A stretch of DNA of 64,000 nucleotides from Alteraurantiacibacter aestuarii (GTDB lineage Bacteria; Pseudomonadota; Alphaproteobacteria; Sphingomonadales; Sphingomonadaceae), in assembly GCF_009827405.1 (NCBI RefSeq), contig NZ_WTYY01000001.1:124001-188000 (forward strand). The letters run 5' to 3'. Every line of letters starts with the position of its first letter. Positions within the stretch are counted from its first letter, which is position 1. The position numbers and the translations under genes are program-made. Below are positions 43,456-52,919 of this stretch, piece by piece. The notes under the pieces were generated by a model that was not told the origin of the DNA, ran no database searches, and was given only the letters and a program-made list of their open reading frames with translations.

Positions 43456-44571
43456 ATGGCAACGGCATCGAACTTGACCAGCATCACGCTGGACCGTCAG
43501 TTGGCACTCGATAGCGGCAAGGCGCTCGACAATGTCGAGATCGCCTATGAAACCTATGGCGAGCTGGCGGCGGACAAGTCCAATGCCATCCTGATCTTCC
43601 ACGCGCTGACGGGTGACCAGTTTGTGGCCAAGACCAATCCGCTGACCGGCAAGCCCGGCTGGTGGGAAATCATGGTCGGCCCCGGCAAGCCTATCGACAC
43701 CAATCGCTATCACGTGATCTGTGCCAATGTGATCGGATCGTGCATCGGCTCCACCGGGCCTGCCTCGCTCGCGCCTGATGGCCGGCCCTATGCCATGCGT
43801 TTCCCGGTCATCACCATCCGCGACATGGTGCGCGCGCAGGTGGCGCTGCTCGATGCGCTGGGGATTGAAAGACTGCACGCCGTTGTCGGCGGATCGATGG
43901 GCGGGATGCAGGCGCTCAGCCTGGCGGCCAATTTCCCGGAGCGCACCGACCGCGTACTGGCGATTGCCACCACCGCGCGCCATTCCGCGCAAAACATCGC
44001 CTTTCATGAGGTGGGGCGGCAGGCAATCATGGCCGATCCCAACTGGAACGCGGGCGATTATTACGGCACCGGCGCCAGCCCGGACAAGGGCCTGTCCGTC
44101 GCCCGCATGGCCGCGCATATCACCTATCTTTCCGAAGCCGGCCTGACCGACAAGTTCGGCCGCCGCCTGCAGGACCGTGAGGCCAAGAGCTTTGGCTTCG
44201 ATGCCGATTTCCAGGTGGAAAGCTACCTGCGCTATCAGGGCCTTTCCTTCACCGATCGCTTCGACGCCAACAGCTATCTGTATATCACCCGCGCGATGGA
44301 TTATTTCGACCTGGCGGAGGAGCACGGCGGCGCAAGTTCTTCAGGCAGCCTGGCCGATGCCTTCAGGGGCGCAGGCGACACGCGCTTCTGCGTGGTCAGC
44401 TTCGATACGGACTGGCTGTACCCCACGTCCGAAAGCCGCAACATCGTCCACGCGCTCAACGCCGTGGCCGCGCCGGTCAGCTTTGTGGAGCTGTCCGCGC
44501 CATACGGGCATGACAGCTTCCTGCTGGAATGTCCGGCGCTGGACCGCGTGGTGAAGGGCTTTATCGGATGA
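43456..44571 (+). CDS. metX: Homoserine O-acyltransferase
   Basis: 371 residues from ATG 43456. An alpha/beta hydrolase of the MetX family: [10 protein letters not shown] near the N-terminus, the nucleophile GGSMGG (about residue 146), and C-terminal Asp and His ([20 protein letters not shown]). It activates homoserine by acylation, the first step of direct sulfhydrylation to methionine. Followed by overlapping GNAT and metW genes, the usual metX-metW context of alphaproteobacteria. I searched upstream for a SAM-II riboswitch and saw none. Confidence 0.93.
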   Translation: MATASNLTSITLDRQLALDSGKALDNVEIAYETYGELAADKSNAILIFHALTGDQFVAKTNPLTGKPGWWEIMVGPGKPIDTNRYHVICANVIGSCIGSTGPASLAPDGRPYAMRFPVITIRDMVRAQVALLDALGIERLHAVVGGSMGGMQALSLAANFPERTDRVLAIATTARHSAQNIAFHEVGRQAIMADPNWNAGDYYGTGASPDKGLSVARMAAHITYLSEAGLTDKFGRRLQDREAKSFGFDADFQVESYLRYQGLSFTDRFDANSYLYITRAMDYFDLAEEHGGASSSGSLADAFRGAGDTRFCVVSFDTDWLYPTSESRNIVHALNAVAAPVSFVELSAPYGHDSFLLECPALDRVVKGFIG

Positions 44572-45008
44572 GCGAACTGCCTGCTGGCTATGAATTGACC
44601 GATGACCAGTCGCGCATCGATGTGGAGGCAACCCATGCCTATCTCGCGCGCTCCTATTGGGCGAAGGGGATTCCGCTGGAAACCGTTCGCCGCGCGCTGG
44701 CCAACAGCCTGTGCGTGGCGGTGCGGCACGCGGATGCGCAGGTGGGCTTTGCCCGGGTCATCACCGATTATGCAACTTTCGCCTGGCTGGCCGATGTCCA
44801 TGTGCTGGAAGACCATCGTGGGCGGGGCCTGTCAAAGGTGATGGTGACAGCCTTGCAGGACCATCCGCTGTTGCAGGGCCTGCGCCGCTGGGGCCTGCAC
44901 ACGCTGGATGCGCAAGACCTGTATGCGCAGCTTGGCTGGCGCTTGCAGGCGAACCCGGGCCGCATGATGGAACGGGTCTTCACCGATCTGTATCCGGTGC
45001 CGGCATGA
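44568..45008 (+). CDS. GNAT-family N-acetyltransferase
   Basis: 146 residues from ATG 44568, overlapping the metX stop by ATGA. The acetyl-CoA-binding motif is [20 protein letters not shown] (Q/R-x-x-G-x-G/A form as RGRGLS, about 82-88). The rest follows the small GNAT fold. The acceptor is unknown. It is wedged between metX and metW with ATGA overlaps on both sides, so it is made together with them and may modify a metabolite or protein of methionine synthesis. Confidence 0.85.
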   Translation: MSELPAGYELTDDQSRIDVEATHAYLARSYWAKGIPLETVRRALANSLCVAVRHADAQVGFARVITDYATFAWLADVHVLEDHRGRGLSKVMVTALQDHPLLQGLRRWGLHTLDAQDLYAQLGWRLQANPGRMMERVFTDLYPVPA

Positions 45009-45595
45009 GCGAACTGCGCCCGGACCTCGCCAAGATTGCCAGCCTGGTTCCGCCGGGCGCGCGCGTGCTCGATGTCGGCTGCGGTGAGGGAGACCTGATG
45101 GATGTGCTGCGCCTGCAACGCCAGGTGGACGCGCGCGGCATGGAGATCGATGGCGAGCTGGTGGAGAAATGCGTCAGCCGCGGCCTCAGCGTGGTGCAGG
45201 GCGATGCCGATCGCGATCTGGCCGACTATCCCGATCACGCCTTTGACGTGGCGATCCTGAGCCAGACCTTGCAGACGGCGGAGCGGCCCGATTACCTGCT
45301 CGACCAGCTGCTGCGCATCGGCCAGACGGCCTTCGTCAGCTTCCCCAATTTCGCCTATTGGCGGATGCGCTTCGCGCTATTGTTCCACGGCCGCATGCCG
45401 GTGACGCGTCACCTGCCCGTCAGCTGGTATGAAACGCAGAACATCCACCACGTGACCGTCGACGATTTCCGCCAGCTGATCGCCGACAAGGGTGTGACGG
45501 TGGAAGGATGCTGGTTCTTCGCCGGAGGGCGAGAGATTGGCGGCGGTAATGCGAACTGGCGCGCGGAACATGCGGTTTTTCAGTTGAGCCGGTAG
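45005..45595 (+). CDS. metW: Methionine biosynthesis protein MetW
   Basis: 196 residues from ATG 45005. The class I methyltransferase-like motif VLDVGCGEGDLMDVL is at residues 22-36. The protein contains FPNFAYWRMRFALLFHGRMP (about 107-126), a MetW hallmark, and the PVSWYETQNIHH stretch. MetW works with MetX in homoserine acetylation in several bacteria. It ends the metX unit; the next gene is convergent. Confidence 0.92.
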   Translation: MSELRPDLAKIASLVPPGARVLDVGCGEGDLMDVLRLQRQVDARGMEIDGELVEKCVSRGLSVVQGDADRDLADYPDHAFDVAILSQTLQTAERPDYLLDQLLRIGQTAFVSFPNFAYWRMRFALLFHGRMPVTRHLPVSWYETQNIHHVTVDDFRQLIADKGVTVEGCWFFAGGREIGGGNANWRAEHAVFQLSR

Positions 45596-45607
45596 CCGCT
45601 GACCGAA

Positions 45608-45636
45608 CGTCATGCTGAAACGAGTTCAACATGACG
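45608..45636. repeat. REP-like hairpin between convergent metW and fdhD
   Basis: cgtcatgctgaa (45608-45619) pairs with ttcaacatgacg (45625-45636) with one mismatch. Similar cgtcatgctgaac elements are, from memory, dispersed in sphingomonad genomes. It may also terminate both transcripts. Confidence 0.55.
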
Positions 45637-45654
45637 AAGTGCGGGAGTACGCTG

Positions 45655-46449
45655 CTAGCCAACCTCATTCACACAAATCACACTGTCATCGCGCGCCAGG
45701 CACCACAGGCTCAGTCCCGCCGCCTTGGCCCGCTCCGCCGCCATGCTGGTGGGCAGCGAGATGGTGACCAGCGTGTGCGCTCCGGCGCGGACGGCCTTTT
45801 CGACGATTTCGTAGGAGCAGCGGGCGCTGGAAAGGATGAAGCCGTCTGCCGCGCTTTGTCCCGCCGTGGCCAGAGCGCCGATCAGCTTGTCCATCGCATT
45901 GTGGCGGCCCACGTCCTCGCGCGCTGTCAGGATGGTGCCATCGGGCGTGCAGAAGGCAGCCGCATGGGCGGCGCCGGTGGCCTTGGTCAGTGGCTGGTGA
46001 TCGCGCAATTTGGATAGCGCGGCGAAGATCGCCTGCGGGTCGAGCGCCTTGTGTGCGGGGACCTGGGGCAGTGGCCTGCCCACCGCCTCCAGGTTCTCAA
46101 TCCCGCACAGGCCGCAGCTGCTTTCCGCCACACGGGTGCGCACGCGTTCGGTGAGCTTTTCGATGCCGAGGCCGGACAATTGCGCGCGGCAGATCCAGCC
46201 TGCGTCCACTTCCACCACGTCAAGATCGGTTACGTCTGCGGCGGACTGCGCCAGCCCTTCGGTCAGCGCGAAGCCCAGCGCGAAATCGGCCAGGTCACTC
46301 GGGCTGGCCATCATCACCGCATAGGACAGGCCGTTATATTCCAGCGCCACCGGCACTTCGGGCACAAAGCTGCGCGCGACGGGGTGGCAATGGCCATCCC
46401 TGGTGTATTCAACCGGCTCAGCCGGCGTCGGAATGGCCAACCTCGTCAA
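45655..46449 (-). CDS. fdhD: Formate dehydrogenase sulfurtransferase FdhD
   Basis: About 264 residues. FdhD signatures are CGLCGIENLE (catalytic Cys pair region), TREDVGRHNAMDKLIG and ILSSARCSYEIVEKA. It passes sulfur to the Mo-bisMGD cofactor, needed for formate dehydrogenase activity. The frame is open upstream to 46551, but that part overlaps fdsD; no ATG lies at the junction, so a TTG at 46449 or 46440 is the likely start, inside the end of fdsD. The start is uncertain. It is the last gene of the operon. Confidence 0.88.
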   Translation of the reverse strand: MTRLAIPTPAEPVEYTRDGHCHPVARSFVPEVPVALEYNGLSYAVMMASPSDLADFALGFALTEGLAQSAADVTDLDVVEVDAGWICRAQLSGLGIEKLTERVRTRVAESSCGLCGIENLEAVGRPLPQVPAHKALDPQAIFAALSKLRDHQPLTKATGAAHAAAFCTPDGTILTAREDVGRHNAMDKLIGALATAGQSAADGFILSSARCSYEIVEKAVRAGAHTLVTISLPTSMAAERAKAAGLSLWCLARDDSVICVNEVG

Positions 46450-46693
46450 CCTTGTTGAACTGGGTCGCGCGGGTCTGCGGTGCCGGATCGGCTCCGCGTG
46501 CCAGCTTCTCGATCGCAAGACCGGCAATGGCGGACAGCGCGCTGCGATCATCGGCGAAGATCTGCGCCTTCATCCGGGGGTCCCAGAACTTGTTGATGTG
46601 ATCGGCGGTGGCCAGCACGGCATTGTCATGGCCGATGGCGGCGAAATTCGTCGCGATCTGGTCGGCCATGCGGCGCAGCTTGTTGATGTCCAT
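46418..46693 (-). CDS. fdsD: Formate dehydrogenase delta subunit
   Basis: 91 residues with the small FdsD pattern: MDINKLRRMADQIATNFAAI at the start and HINKFWDPRMKAQIF in the middle. FdsD is an accessory/chaperone-like subunit of soluble NAD+-linked formate dehydrogenase. The start shares one base with the fdsA stop (TAATG). Confidence 0.9.
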   Translation of the reverse strand: MDINKLRRMADQIATNFAAIGHDNAVLATADHINKFWDPRMKAQIFADDRSALSAIAGLAIEKLARGADPAPQTRATQFNKVDEVGHSDAG

Positions 46694-49557
46694 TACTCGG
46701 CTGGCTCCAGTTCTTCGCGGCCCGGTTCATTCGCTATCCGGCGCGCCATCGCGGTCAGATCGGCATACTCTTCCTGCCATTCGCTGGGGCCGTTGGACGG
46801 CGTGACCTGTACGGCGGTGACTTTGTATTCAGGGCAGTTGGTGGCCCAGTCGGAATTGTCCGTGGTCACCACGTTGGCCTGCGTATCGGGGTGGTGGAAG
46901 GTGGTATAGACCACGCCCGGTGCCACGCGATCCGTCACCTGCACGCGCAGTGTGGTTTCACCCGCACGGCTGGCCAGGCGCGCAAAGCTGCCATCGGCAA
47001 GCCCGCGATTTTCGGCATCGGTGGGGTGAATTTCCAGCACATCTTCGCTGTGCCAGATATTGTTGCCGGTGCGCCGTGTCTGCGCGCCGACGTTGTACTG
47101 GGACAGGATGCGGCCGGTAGTCAGCAGCAGCGGGAAGCGCGGGCCGGTCTTCTCATCAGTCGGCACATATTCGGTGACGACGAACTTGCCCTTGCCGCGC
47201 ACGAAGCCGTCCACATGCATGATCGGGCTGCCCTGCGGCGCCTTGTCATTGACCGGCCACTGCAGCGGCTCTCCACTGGTGACGCGTGCCCAGTTCACAC
47301 CTGCAAACGTGGGCGTAAGGCGGGCAATCTCGTCCAGAATCTGGCTGGCGTGGGTGTAAGTCCAGTCACAGCCAATGGCATTGGCGAGCAGCTGGGTCAC
47401 TTCCCAGTCCTCATAGCCATTGGCCGGTTCCATCACCTTTCGCACCGGCTGGATGCGACGTTCGGCATTGGTGAAGGTGCCTTCCTTTTCCAGGAAGGTG
47501 GAACCCGGCAGGAAGACATGCGCGTAATTGGCTGTCTCGTTCAGGAAAAGGTCGTGCACGATCACGCAATCCATCGCGGCAAGGCCGGCGGACACGTGAT
47601 GCGTATCGGGATCGGACTGCAAGATGTCCTCACCCTGGATGTAGATCGCCTTGAAGCTGCCATCGACCGCAGCATCCAGCATGTTGGGAATGCGCAGGCC
47701 GGGCTCGGGATCGAGGATTACGCCCCAATCGTTCTCGAACAGCTCACGCACTTCCTGGCCGGCGATGTGGCGATAGCCGGGCAGTTCGTGCGGGAAGCTG
47801 CCCATGTCGCAGGCGCCCTGCACGTTGTTCTGGCCGCGCAGCGGGTTCACGCCCACGCCGGACCGGCCGATATTGCCGGTCACCATGGCAAGATTGGCAA
47901 TCGCCATCACGGTGGAAGAGCCTTGCGAATGCTCGGTCACGCCCAGGCCGTAATAGATCGCGCCATTGCCGCCGGTGGCGAACAGGCGGGCGGCTTCGCG
48001 CACGATGTGTGCGGGAACCTTGGTCACCGCCTCGAGGAATTCGGGGCTGTGCTTTTCGTCAGCAACGAAACGCGCCCAGTCCTGATATTCGTCCCAGTCG
48101 CAGCGCTCGCGGATGAAGTCTTCTGCGGCGAGGCCTTCGGTCACGATCACATGCGCGATGCTGGTCAGCACGGCGACATTGGTGCCCGGCTGCAGCGGCA
48201 GATGGTGCGCCGCTTCAATATGCGGGCTCTTCACCAGATCGATGCGGCGCGGATCGACCACGATCATCTTGGCACCCTGACGCAGGCGCTTCTTGATGCG
48301 GCTGCCGAACACGGGATGTGCATCCGTGGGGTTGGCGCCGATCACCAGAAACACATCGGTGTCCATCGCGGAATCGAAATCCTGCGTTCCGGCGCTGGTG
48401 CCGAACGTCGTCGACAGGCCATAGCCGGTGGGCGAGTGGCACACACGGGCGCAGGTATCGACGTTGTTTGCGCCAAAACCGGCGCGGATCAGCTTCTGCA
48501 CCAGGAAGGTTTCTTCATTGGTGCAACGGCTGGAGGTGATGCCGCCCAGCGCGCGCGCGCCGTGCTCGGCCTTGATGGCCGTGATCTTGTCGGCAGAGAA
48601 CTGGATCGCCTCTTCCCAGCTGACTTCCTGCCACGGGTCCGAGATATTCTCACGGATCATCGGCTTGGTGATGCGGTCCTTGTGGTTGGCATAGCCCCAA
48701 GCGAAACGGCCCTTCACGCAGGAATGGCCGTGGTTGGCCTTGCCGTCCTTCCACGGAACCATGCGCACCAGCTGCTCACCGCGCATTTCGGCGCGGAACG
48801 TGCAGCCAACGCCGCAATAGGCGCAGGTGGTGACGACGGCGCGTTCCGGCGTGCCGATTTCCTTGACGCTCTTTTCCTGCAGCGTGGCGGTGGGGCAGGC
48901 CTGCACGCAGGCACCGCAGCTGACGCATTCGCTGGACAGGAAATCATCGGTGGTCTGGCCGGCGGAAATCATGCTGGCAAAGCCGCGGCCGTCCACGGTC
49001 AGTGCGAAAGTGCCCTGCACCTCGTCACACGCGCGAACGCAGCGTGAGCAGACGATGCACTTGCTGGGATCGAAGGTGAAATAGGGGTTGGACGTGTCCG
49101 CCTTCTTGGAAAGGTGGTTCGCCCCTTCATAGCCATAACGCACATCGCGCAGGCCGACATTGGCGGCCTGGTCCTGCAGTTCGCAATCATTGTTGGCCGA
49201 GCAGGTCAGGCAATCGAGCGGGTGATCGGAGATATACAGCTCCATCACGCCCTTGCGCAGCTTCTGCAGGCGCGGGGTCTGGGTCTTGACGACCATGCCC
49301 TGGGCGGCGGGGGTGGTGCAGCTGGCGGGAGTTCCGCGCGCACCTTCGATTTCCACCAGGCACAGACGGCACGAGCCGAAGCTCTTCACATTGTCCGTGG
49401 CGCACAGTTTGGGAATGTCGCCGCCCGATTCGGCAGCCGCGCGCATCACGCTGGTACCGGCAGGAACGGTGATCTCGCGGCCATCAATGGTCAGCGTAAC
49501 CGTTTCGTCGGACTTGACCTCGGGTGTCCCGAAATCCTTCTGGCGTTCAAATCCCAT
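46693..49557 (-). CDS. fdsA: NAD-dependent formate dehydrogenase, molybdenum alpha subunit
   Basis: 954 residues. An N-terminal [2Fe-2S] ferredoxin domain (CATDNVKSFGSCRLCLVEIE) is followed by NuoG-like Cys/His (HPLDCLTCSANNDCELQ), two [4Fe-4S] sites (CIVCSRCVRAC, CVSCGACVQACP), the CAYCGVGC cluster and the Mo-bisMGD domain. The Mo-ligand Cys is in CARVCHSPT (about residue 373), where FdhF has selenocysteine, so this is the Cys type. It oxidises formate to CO2 in the cytoplasm and passes electrons via FdsB/FdsG to NAD+. Confidence 0.95.
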   Translation of the reverse strand: MGFERQKDFGTPEVKSDETVTLTIDGREITVPAGTSVMRAAAESGGDIPKLCATDNVKSFGSCRLCLVEIEGARGTPASCTTPAAQGMVVKTQTPRLQKLRKGVMELYISDHPLDCLTCSANNDCELQDQAANVGLRDVRYGYEGANHLSKKADTSNPYFTFDPSKCIVCSRCVRACDEVQGTFALTVDGRGFASMISAGQTTDDFLSSECVSCGACVQACPTATLQEKSVKEIGTPERAVVTTCAYCGVGCTFRAEMRGEQLVRMVPWKDGKANHGHSCVKGRFAWGYANHKDRITKPMIRENISDPWQEVSWEEAIQFSADKITAIKAEHGARALGGITSSRCTNEETFLVQKLIRAGFGANNVDTCARVCHSPTGYGLSTTFGTSAGTQDFDSAMDTDVFLVIGANPTDAHPVFGSRIKKRLRQGAKMIVVDPRRIDLVKSPHIEAAHHLPLQPGTNVAVLTSIAHVIVTEGLAAEDFIRERCDWDEYQDWARFVADEKHSPEFLEAVTKVPAHIVREAARLFATGGNGAIYYGLGVTEHSQGSSTVMAIANLAMVTGNIGRSGVGVNPLRGQNNVQGACDMGSFPHELPGYRHIAGQEVRELFENDWGVILDPEPGLRIPNMLDAAVDGSFKAIYIQGEDILQSDPDTHHVSAGLAAMDCVIVHDLFLNETANYAHVFLPGSTFLEKEGTFTNAERRIQPVRKVMEPANGYEDWEVTQLLANAIGCDWTYTHASQILDEIARLTPTFAGVNWARVTSGEPLQWPVNDKAPQGSPIMHVDGFVRGKGKFVVTEYVPTDEKTGPRFPLLLTTGRILSQYNVGAQTRRTGNNIWHSEDVLEIHPTDAENRGLADGSFARLASRAGETTLRVQVTDRVAPGVVYTTFHHPDTQANVVTTDNSDWATNCPEYKVTAVQVTPSNGPSEWQEEYADLTAMARRIANEPGREELEPAE

Positions 49558-50089
49558 CGTTCTGCTCCATCGCGGCCAAATCGGCCGGGGTGTTTATATT
49601 TGCCGGTGTTGACGCGGTCTTCACGGCCCGCGCGTTCACGGACTTTGCGAAGGCAATCATCGAATGGCGTCCTTCACTCTGGAGGATGGCCTCGACTGCG
49701 CCTGCGTTATCAGTCTTCCAATGGCCGATAACCGGTTGTGTTTCAAGATATGCCGGAGCCGGTGAAAGATCCGACAACAAATCTTGCGGTAATGCGACAG
49801 AATCAACCCCGCAGGTGAGGATTCCATCATAATCATGCTTGTGCGCGTGTCTCAGGCCTGCGGCAATACCGCCCAACGGCCCCATTCCGGCGCGCGGCCA
49901 GTCCGGGATGCATGCGGTATTGCCCGTTTCCGGGCCTGAGTCGCGCCCGGCGATCACCACCTTGTCGCACCATGCGGACAGCGCATCCACCGCGCGGGCG
50001 ATCAGCGTGCGGCCATCCAGATGCGCCACGGCCTTGTCGCTGCCGAAACGGGTGGACAAGCCACCTGCAAGGACAACGCCCAGGATCAT
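49547..50089 (-). CDS. mobA: Molybdenum cofactor guanylyltransferase
   Basis: 180 residues from ATG 50089, sharing TAATG with fdsB. N-terminal GVVLAGGLSTRFGSDKA (LAGGxSxRxGxDK) is the nucleotide-binding signature; GMGPLGGIAAGL and a DSV motif follow. MobA adds GMP to molybdopterin to make the MGD cofactor of FdsA. It ends 11 bp inside the start of fdsA, an uncommon insertion of a cofactor gene within the subunit genes. Confidence 0.9.
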   Translation of the reverse strand: MILGVVLAGGLSTRFGSDKAVAHLDGRTLIARAVDALSAWCDKVVIAGRDSGPETGNTACIPDWPRAGMGPLGGIAAGLRHAHKHDYDGILTCGVDSVALPQDLLSDLSPAPAYLETQPVIGHWKTDNAGAVEAILQSEGRHSMIAFAKSVNARAVKTASTPANINTPADLAAMEQNDGI

Positions 50090-51648
50090 TACTTGGCCGC
50101 GTCCAGCGCGTTGGCGATGGCCGCGGGATCGCCCACGAAGTCTTCCGGCCAGTTGCGCAGCGCGGACATCACCGGATAGGGGGTGAAGCCGCCCAGTGCA
50201 CACAGAGAGCCGAACTTCATCGTCTCGCACAGATCGGTCAGCAGGCCGATTTCCTCAGCAGCGCTGCGGCCTTCGTTCTTGGGTGCATTGTGGATCTGCG
50301 GGGTCATCTCGACACCGTCGCGCTTGCGCCCGCCGGAGCGGATACGCTCGATGATTTCCTGCCCGCGCACTGCGCCAATGCGGCACGGCGTGCACTTGCC
50401 GCAGCTTTCGGCAGAACAGAATTCCATCGCGAAATGGGCCATCTCGCCCATGTCTGCGGTGTCATCGAACACGGTCACACCGGCATGGCCGATCAGCGCG
50501 TCGGCTGCGGTAAAGGCCTCGTAATCGAAGGGAATGTCGAACTGGTCAGGGTGGATATACGCGCCCAGCGGGCCGCCAACCTGCACCGCCTTGACCGGGC
50601 GGCCACTGGCCGTGCCGCCGCCAATATCGTTGACGAGCTCGCCCAGGGTGATGCCGAACGCCACTTCGTACAGGCCGCCATGCTTGATGTTACCGGCCAG
50701 CTGGATCGGCATGGTGCCCTTTGACCGGCCCATCCCGCGCTCCGCATAAGAGGCAGCGCCGCCCTGCATCAGGATATGCGGCACGGCAGCCAGGCTGAGC
50801 ACGTTGTTGACCACGGTCGGGCGGCCAAGGAAGCCTTCCAGCGCGGGCAGTGGCGGCTTGGCGCGCACTTCGCCGCGCTTGCCTTCCAGCGAGTTGAGCA
50901 GCGAGGTTTCCTCACCGCAGACATAGGCACCCGCGCCCACGCGCACTTCGCATTTGAACGGGGCGATGATGTCAGCACACAGCTTCAGCGCCGCATTCAG
51001 CTTGCGGATCGCGTCGGGATATTCGCTGCGCAGGTAGATATAGCCCTGGTCCGCGCCGACGGCTTCACCGGCAATCGCCATGCCTTCGATCAGGGCGAAC
51101 GGATCGCCTTCCATCGCCATGCGATCGGCAAAGGTGCCGCTGTCGCCTTCGTCGGCATTGCAGACGATGTATTTCTTGGGTCCCGGTGCGCCCAGAACGG
51201 TCTTCCACTTGATGCCGGTGGGGAAGCCCGCACCGCCACGGCCACGCAGGCCCGATGCGGTCACTTCCTCGACGATCCTTTCGGCGCCGATCTGGCGGGC
51301 GCGCGTCAGGCCGCTCCAGCCGCCGCTGGCTTCGTAATCTTCCAGCGAAAGCGGACGGGTCTTGCCCGCGCGGGCAAAGGTCAGCCGCGTCTGGCCGGTG
51401 ATGAAGGGATGGGCGGCGATCGGGCCGACGCAGATATCATCCGCGCCGCCATCGGCAATCTCGTCAACACGGCTGAGCGTGACAGGGCCCCAGCCGATGC
51501 CGTTGATCTCTACCAGAGGCTCAAGCCAGTGCATGCCCCAGCTGGACGTGCGGTGCACTTCAAAGCCCTTCTTCTCGAAAGCGGAGGCCAGCGCATCGGC
51601 GCCGCCAGCGCGGGCGAGGGCATCGTCGGAAATCTTGATAATGGTCAT
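50089..51648 (-). CDS. fdsB: Formate dehydrogenase beta subunit (NuoF-like)
   Basis: 519 residues. The NADH/FMN-binding region is GRGGAGFPTGIKWK (about 139-152) and CNADEGDSGTFADR (about 166-179). The [4Fe-4S] motif ESCGKCTPCRIG (about 417-428) matches NuoF/FdsB. It transfers electrons from the cluster chain to NAD+. It overlaps fdsG by ATGA. Confidence 0.94.
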   Translation of the reverse strand: MTIIKISDDALARAGGADALASAFEKKGFEVHRTSSWGMHWLEPLVEINGIGWGPVTLSRVDEIADGGADDICVGPIAAHPFITGQTRLTFARAGKTRPLSLEDYEASGGWSGLTRARQIGAERIVEEVTASGLRGRGGAGFPTGIKWKTVLGAPGPKKYIVCNADEGDSGTFADRMAMEGDPFALIEGMAIAGEAVGADQGYIYLRSEYPDAIRKLNAALKLCADIIAPFKCEVRVGAGAYVCGEETSLLNSLEGKRGEVRAKPPLPALEGFLGRPTVVNNVLSLAAVPHILMQGGAASYAERGMGRSKGTMPIQLAGNIKHGGLYEVAFGITLGELVNDIGGGTASGRPVKAVQVGGPLGAYIHPDQFDIPFDYEAFTAADALIGHAGVTVFDDTADMGEMAHFAMEFCSAESCGKCTPCRIGAVRGQEIIERIRSGGRKRDGVEMTPQIHNAPKNEGRSAAEEIGLLTDLCETMKFGSLCALGGFTPYPVMSALRNWPEDFVGDPAAIANALDAAK

Positions 51649-52073
51649 GCGTTTTCGATCAGTTTGCTGACCGACTGGTTGTCCAGCCGGATATGGAGGT
51701 CATCGCCCACGCGCGCGGCGGGGCCGGCGCTGCACAGGCCGAGGCAATAGACGGTCTTGATCGCCACCCGCTCACCCGCGGCGGCCTTGGCGGCATCGAT
51801 AATCTGCTCGACGCCGCGCGCCTTGCACGCCTCTGCACGGCAGATCTGAACCACCGGGCGCGGATCGGCTGTGGGCGAATAATCGTGATAGAAGCTGACC
51901 ACGCCGTGCACATCGGCGCGCGACAGGTTCAGCCCCTTGGCGATGATCGCTTCGGATTCCGTATCAACGCAGCCGAATTCTTCCTGCACATCGTGCAAGA
52001 TCGGCAGAAGCGGGCCTTCGCGGCGATGATGTTCGGCAATGATCTCACCGATCTTGTGTTCTTTGCTGCTCAC
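51645..52073 (-). CDS. fdsG: Formate dehydrogenase gamma subunit (NuoE-like)
   Basis: 142 residues, starting with GTG at 52073. NuoE-type [2Fe-2S] ligands are in VVQICRAEACKARG and VYCLGLCSAGPAARV. The start overlaps the fghA stop in a GTGA junction, giving direct coupling between formate production and formate oxidation genes. Confidence 0.93.
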   Translation of the reverse strand: MSSKEHKIGEIIAEHHRREGPLLPILHDVQEEFGCVDTESEAIIAKGLNLSRADVHGVVSFYHDYSPTADPRPVVQICRAEACKARGVEQIIDAAKAAAGERVAIKTVYCLGLCSAGPAARVGDDLHIRLDNQSVSKLIENA

Positions 52074-52909
52074 GCTTTGAGCCTTTCAGCATGCCAGGCG
52101 ATATGATCGCCGATGAATGTAGAGACGAAGAAATAGGAATGGTCATAGCCTTCCTGCAGGCGGATGGTGGCGTTCATGCCCGCCTTGCGGACGGCCTCCT
52201 CCAGCAGGTGGGTCTTGAGCTGTTCCTCAAGGAAATTGTCGGCGTGACCCTGATCGACCAGCAGTTCAGGCAGGCGCGCACCGTCTTCGATCAGCGCGCA
52301 GGCATCATATTCGCGCCATGCGGACTTGTCGTCACCGATATAGCCGCCAAGCGCCTTCTGGCCCCACGGGCAGTGGATCGGGCTGACGATGGGAGAAAAG
52401 GCGCTGGTGGACCTGTATTTACCCGGATTGCGCAGCGAAATGGTCAGCGCGCCGTGTCCGCCCATGGAATGGCCGGTGATGCCCTGCCGGTCCATATCGA
52501 CCGGGAAGTGCTTCGCGATGACCTGCGGCAGTTCGTGCTCGACATACTGGCGCATCTGGAAATTCTTGGCCCACGGCTCCTGCACGGCGTTGACGTAAAA
52601 GCCCGCGCCCTTGCCGAAATCATAGCCTTCGTCGTCGGGCACATCGTCACCGCGCGGGGACGTGTCCGGCGCAACAAGGATGATCCCGTGCTCGGCGCAA
52701 TAACGACGATATTCGCCCTTATCCATCACGTTGGCATGGGTGCAGGTGAGGCCGGAAAGATACCACAGCACGGGCAGTTTCGTGCCTGCCACATGTTCGG
52801 GCACATAGACGGCAAAGGTCATCGGCGTGCCGGTCGCTTCGCTGTCATGCGAATAGACGCCCTGCGTGCCGCCGAATGACCGTGCTTCACTGACCGTTTC
52901 GAGTGTCAT
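52070..52909 (-). CDS. fghA: S-formylglutathione hydrolase
   Basis: 279 residues from ATG 52909 (gaagg seven bases upstream). Esterase D family: LPVLWYLSGLTCTHAN, the nucleophile GHSMGGHGAL (Ser about 147) and the His-containing GYDHSYFF near the C-terminus. It hydrolyses S-formylglutathione to formate and glutathione, the second step of glutathione-dependent formaldehyde oxidation, after FrmA. Confidence 0.94.
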   Translation of the reverse strand: MTLETVSEARSFGGTQGVYSHDSEATGTPMTFAVYVPEHVAGTKLPVLWYLSGLTCTHANVMDKGEYRRYCAEHGIILVAPDTSPRGDDVPDDEGYDFGKGAGFYVNAVQEPWAKNFQMRQYVEHELPQVIAKHFPVDMDRQGITGHSMGGHGALTISLRNPGKYRSTSAFSPIVSPIHCPWGQKALGGYIGDDKSAWREYDACALIEDGARLPELLVDQGHADNFLEEQLKTHLLEEAVRKAGMNATIRLQEGYDHSYFFVSTFIGDHIAWHAERLKA

Positions 52910-52919
52910 TGCGATGCCT

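Noticed and set aside
46891-49047. 718-codon plus-strand frame opposite fdsA
   Set aside because: Mirror of a conserved Mo/Fe-S protein; composition is atypical and no RBS is evident.
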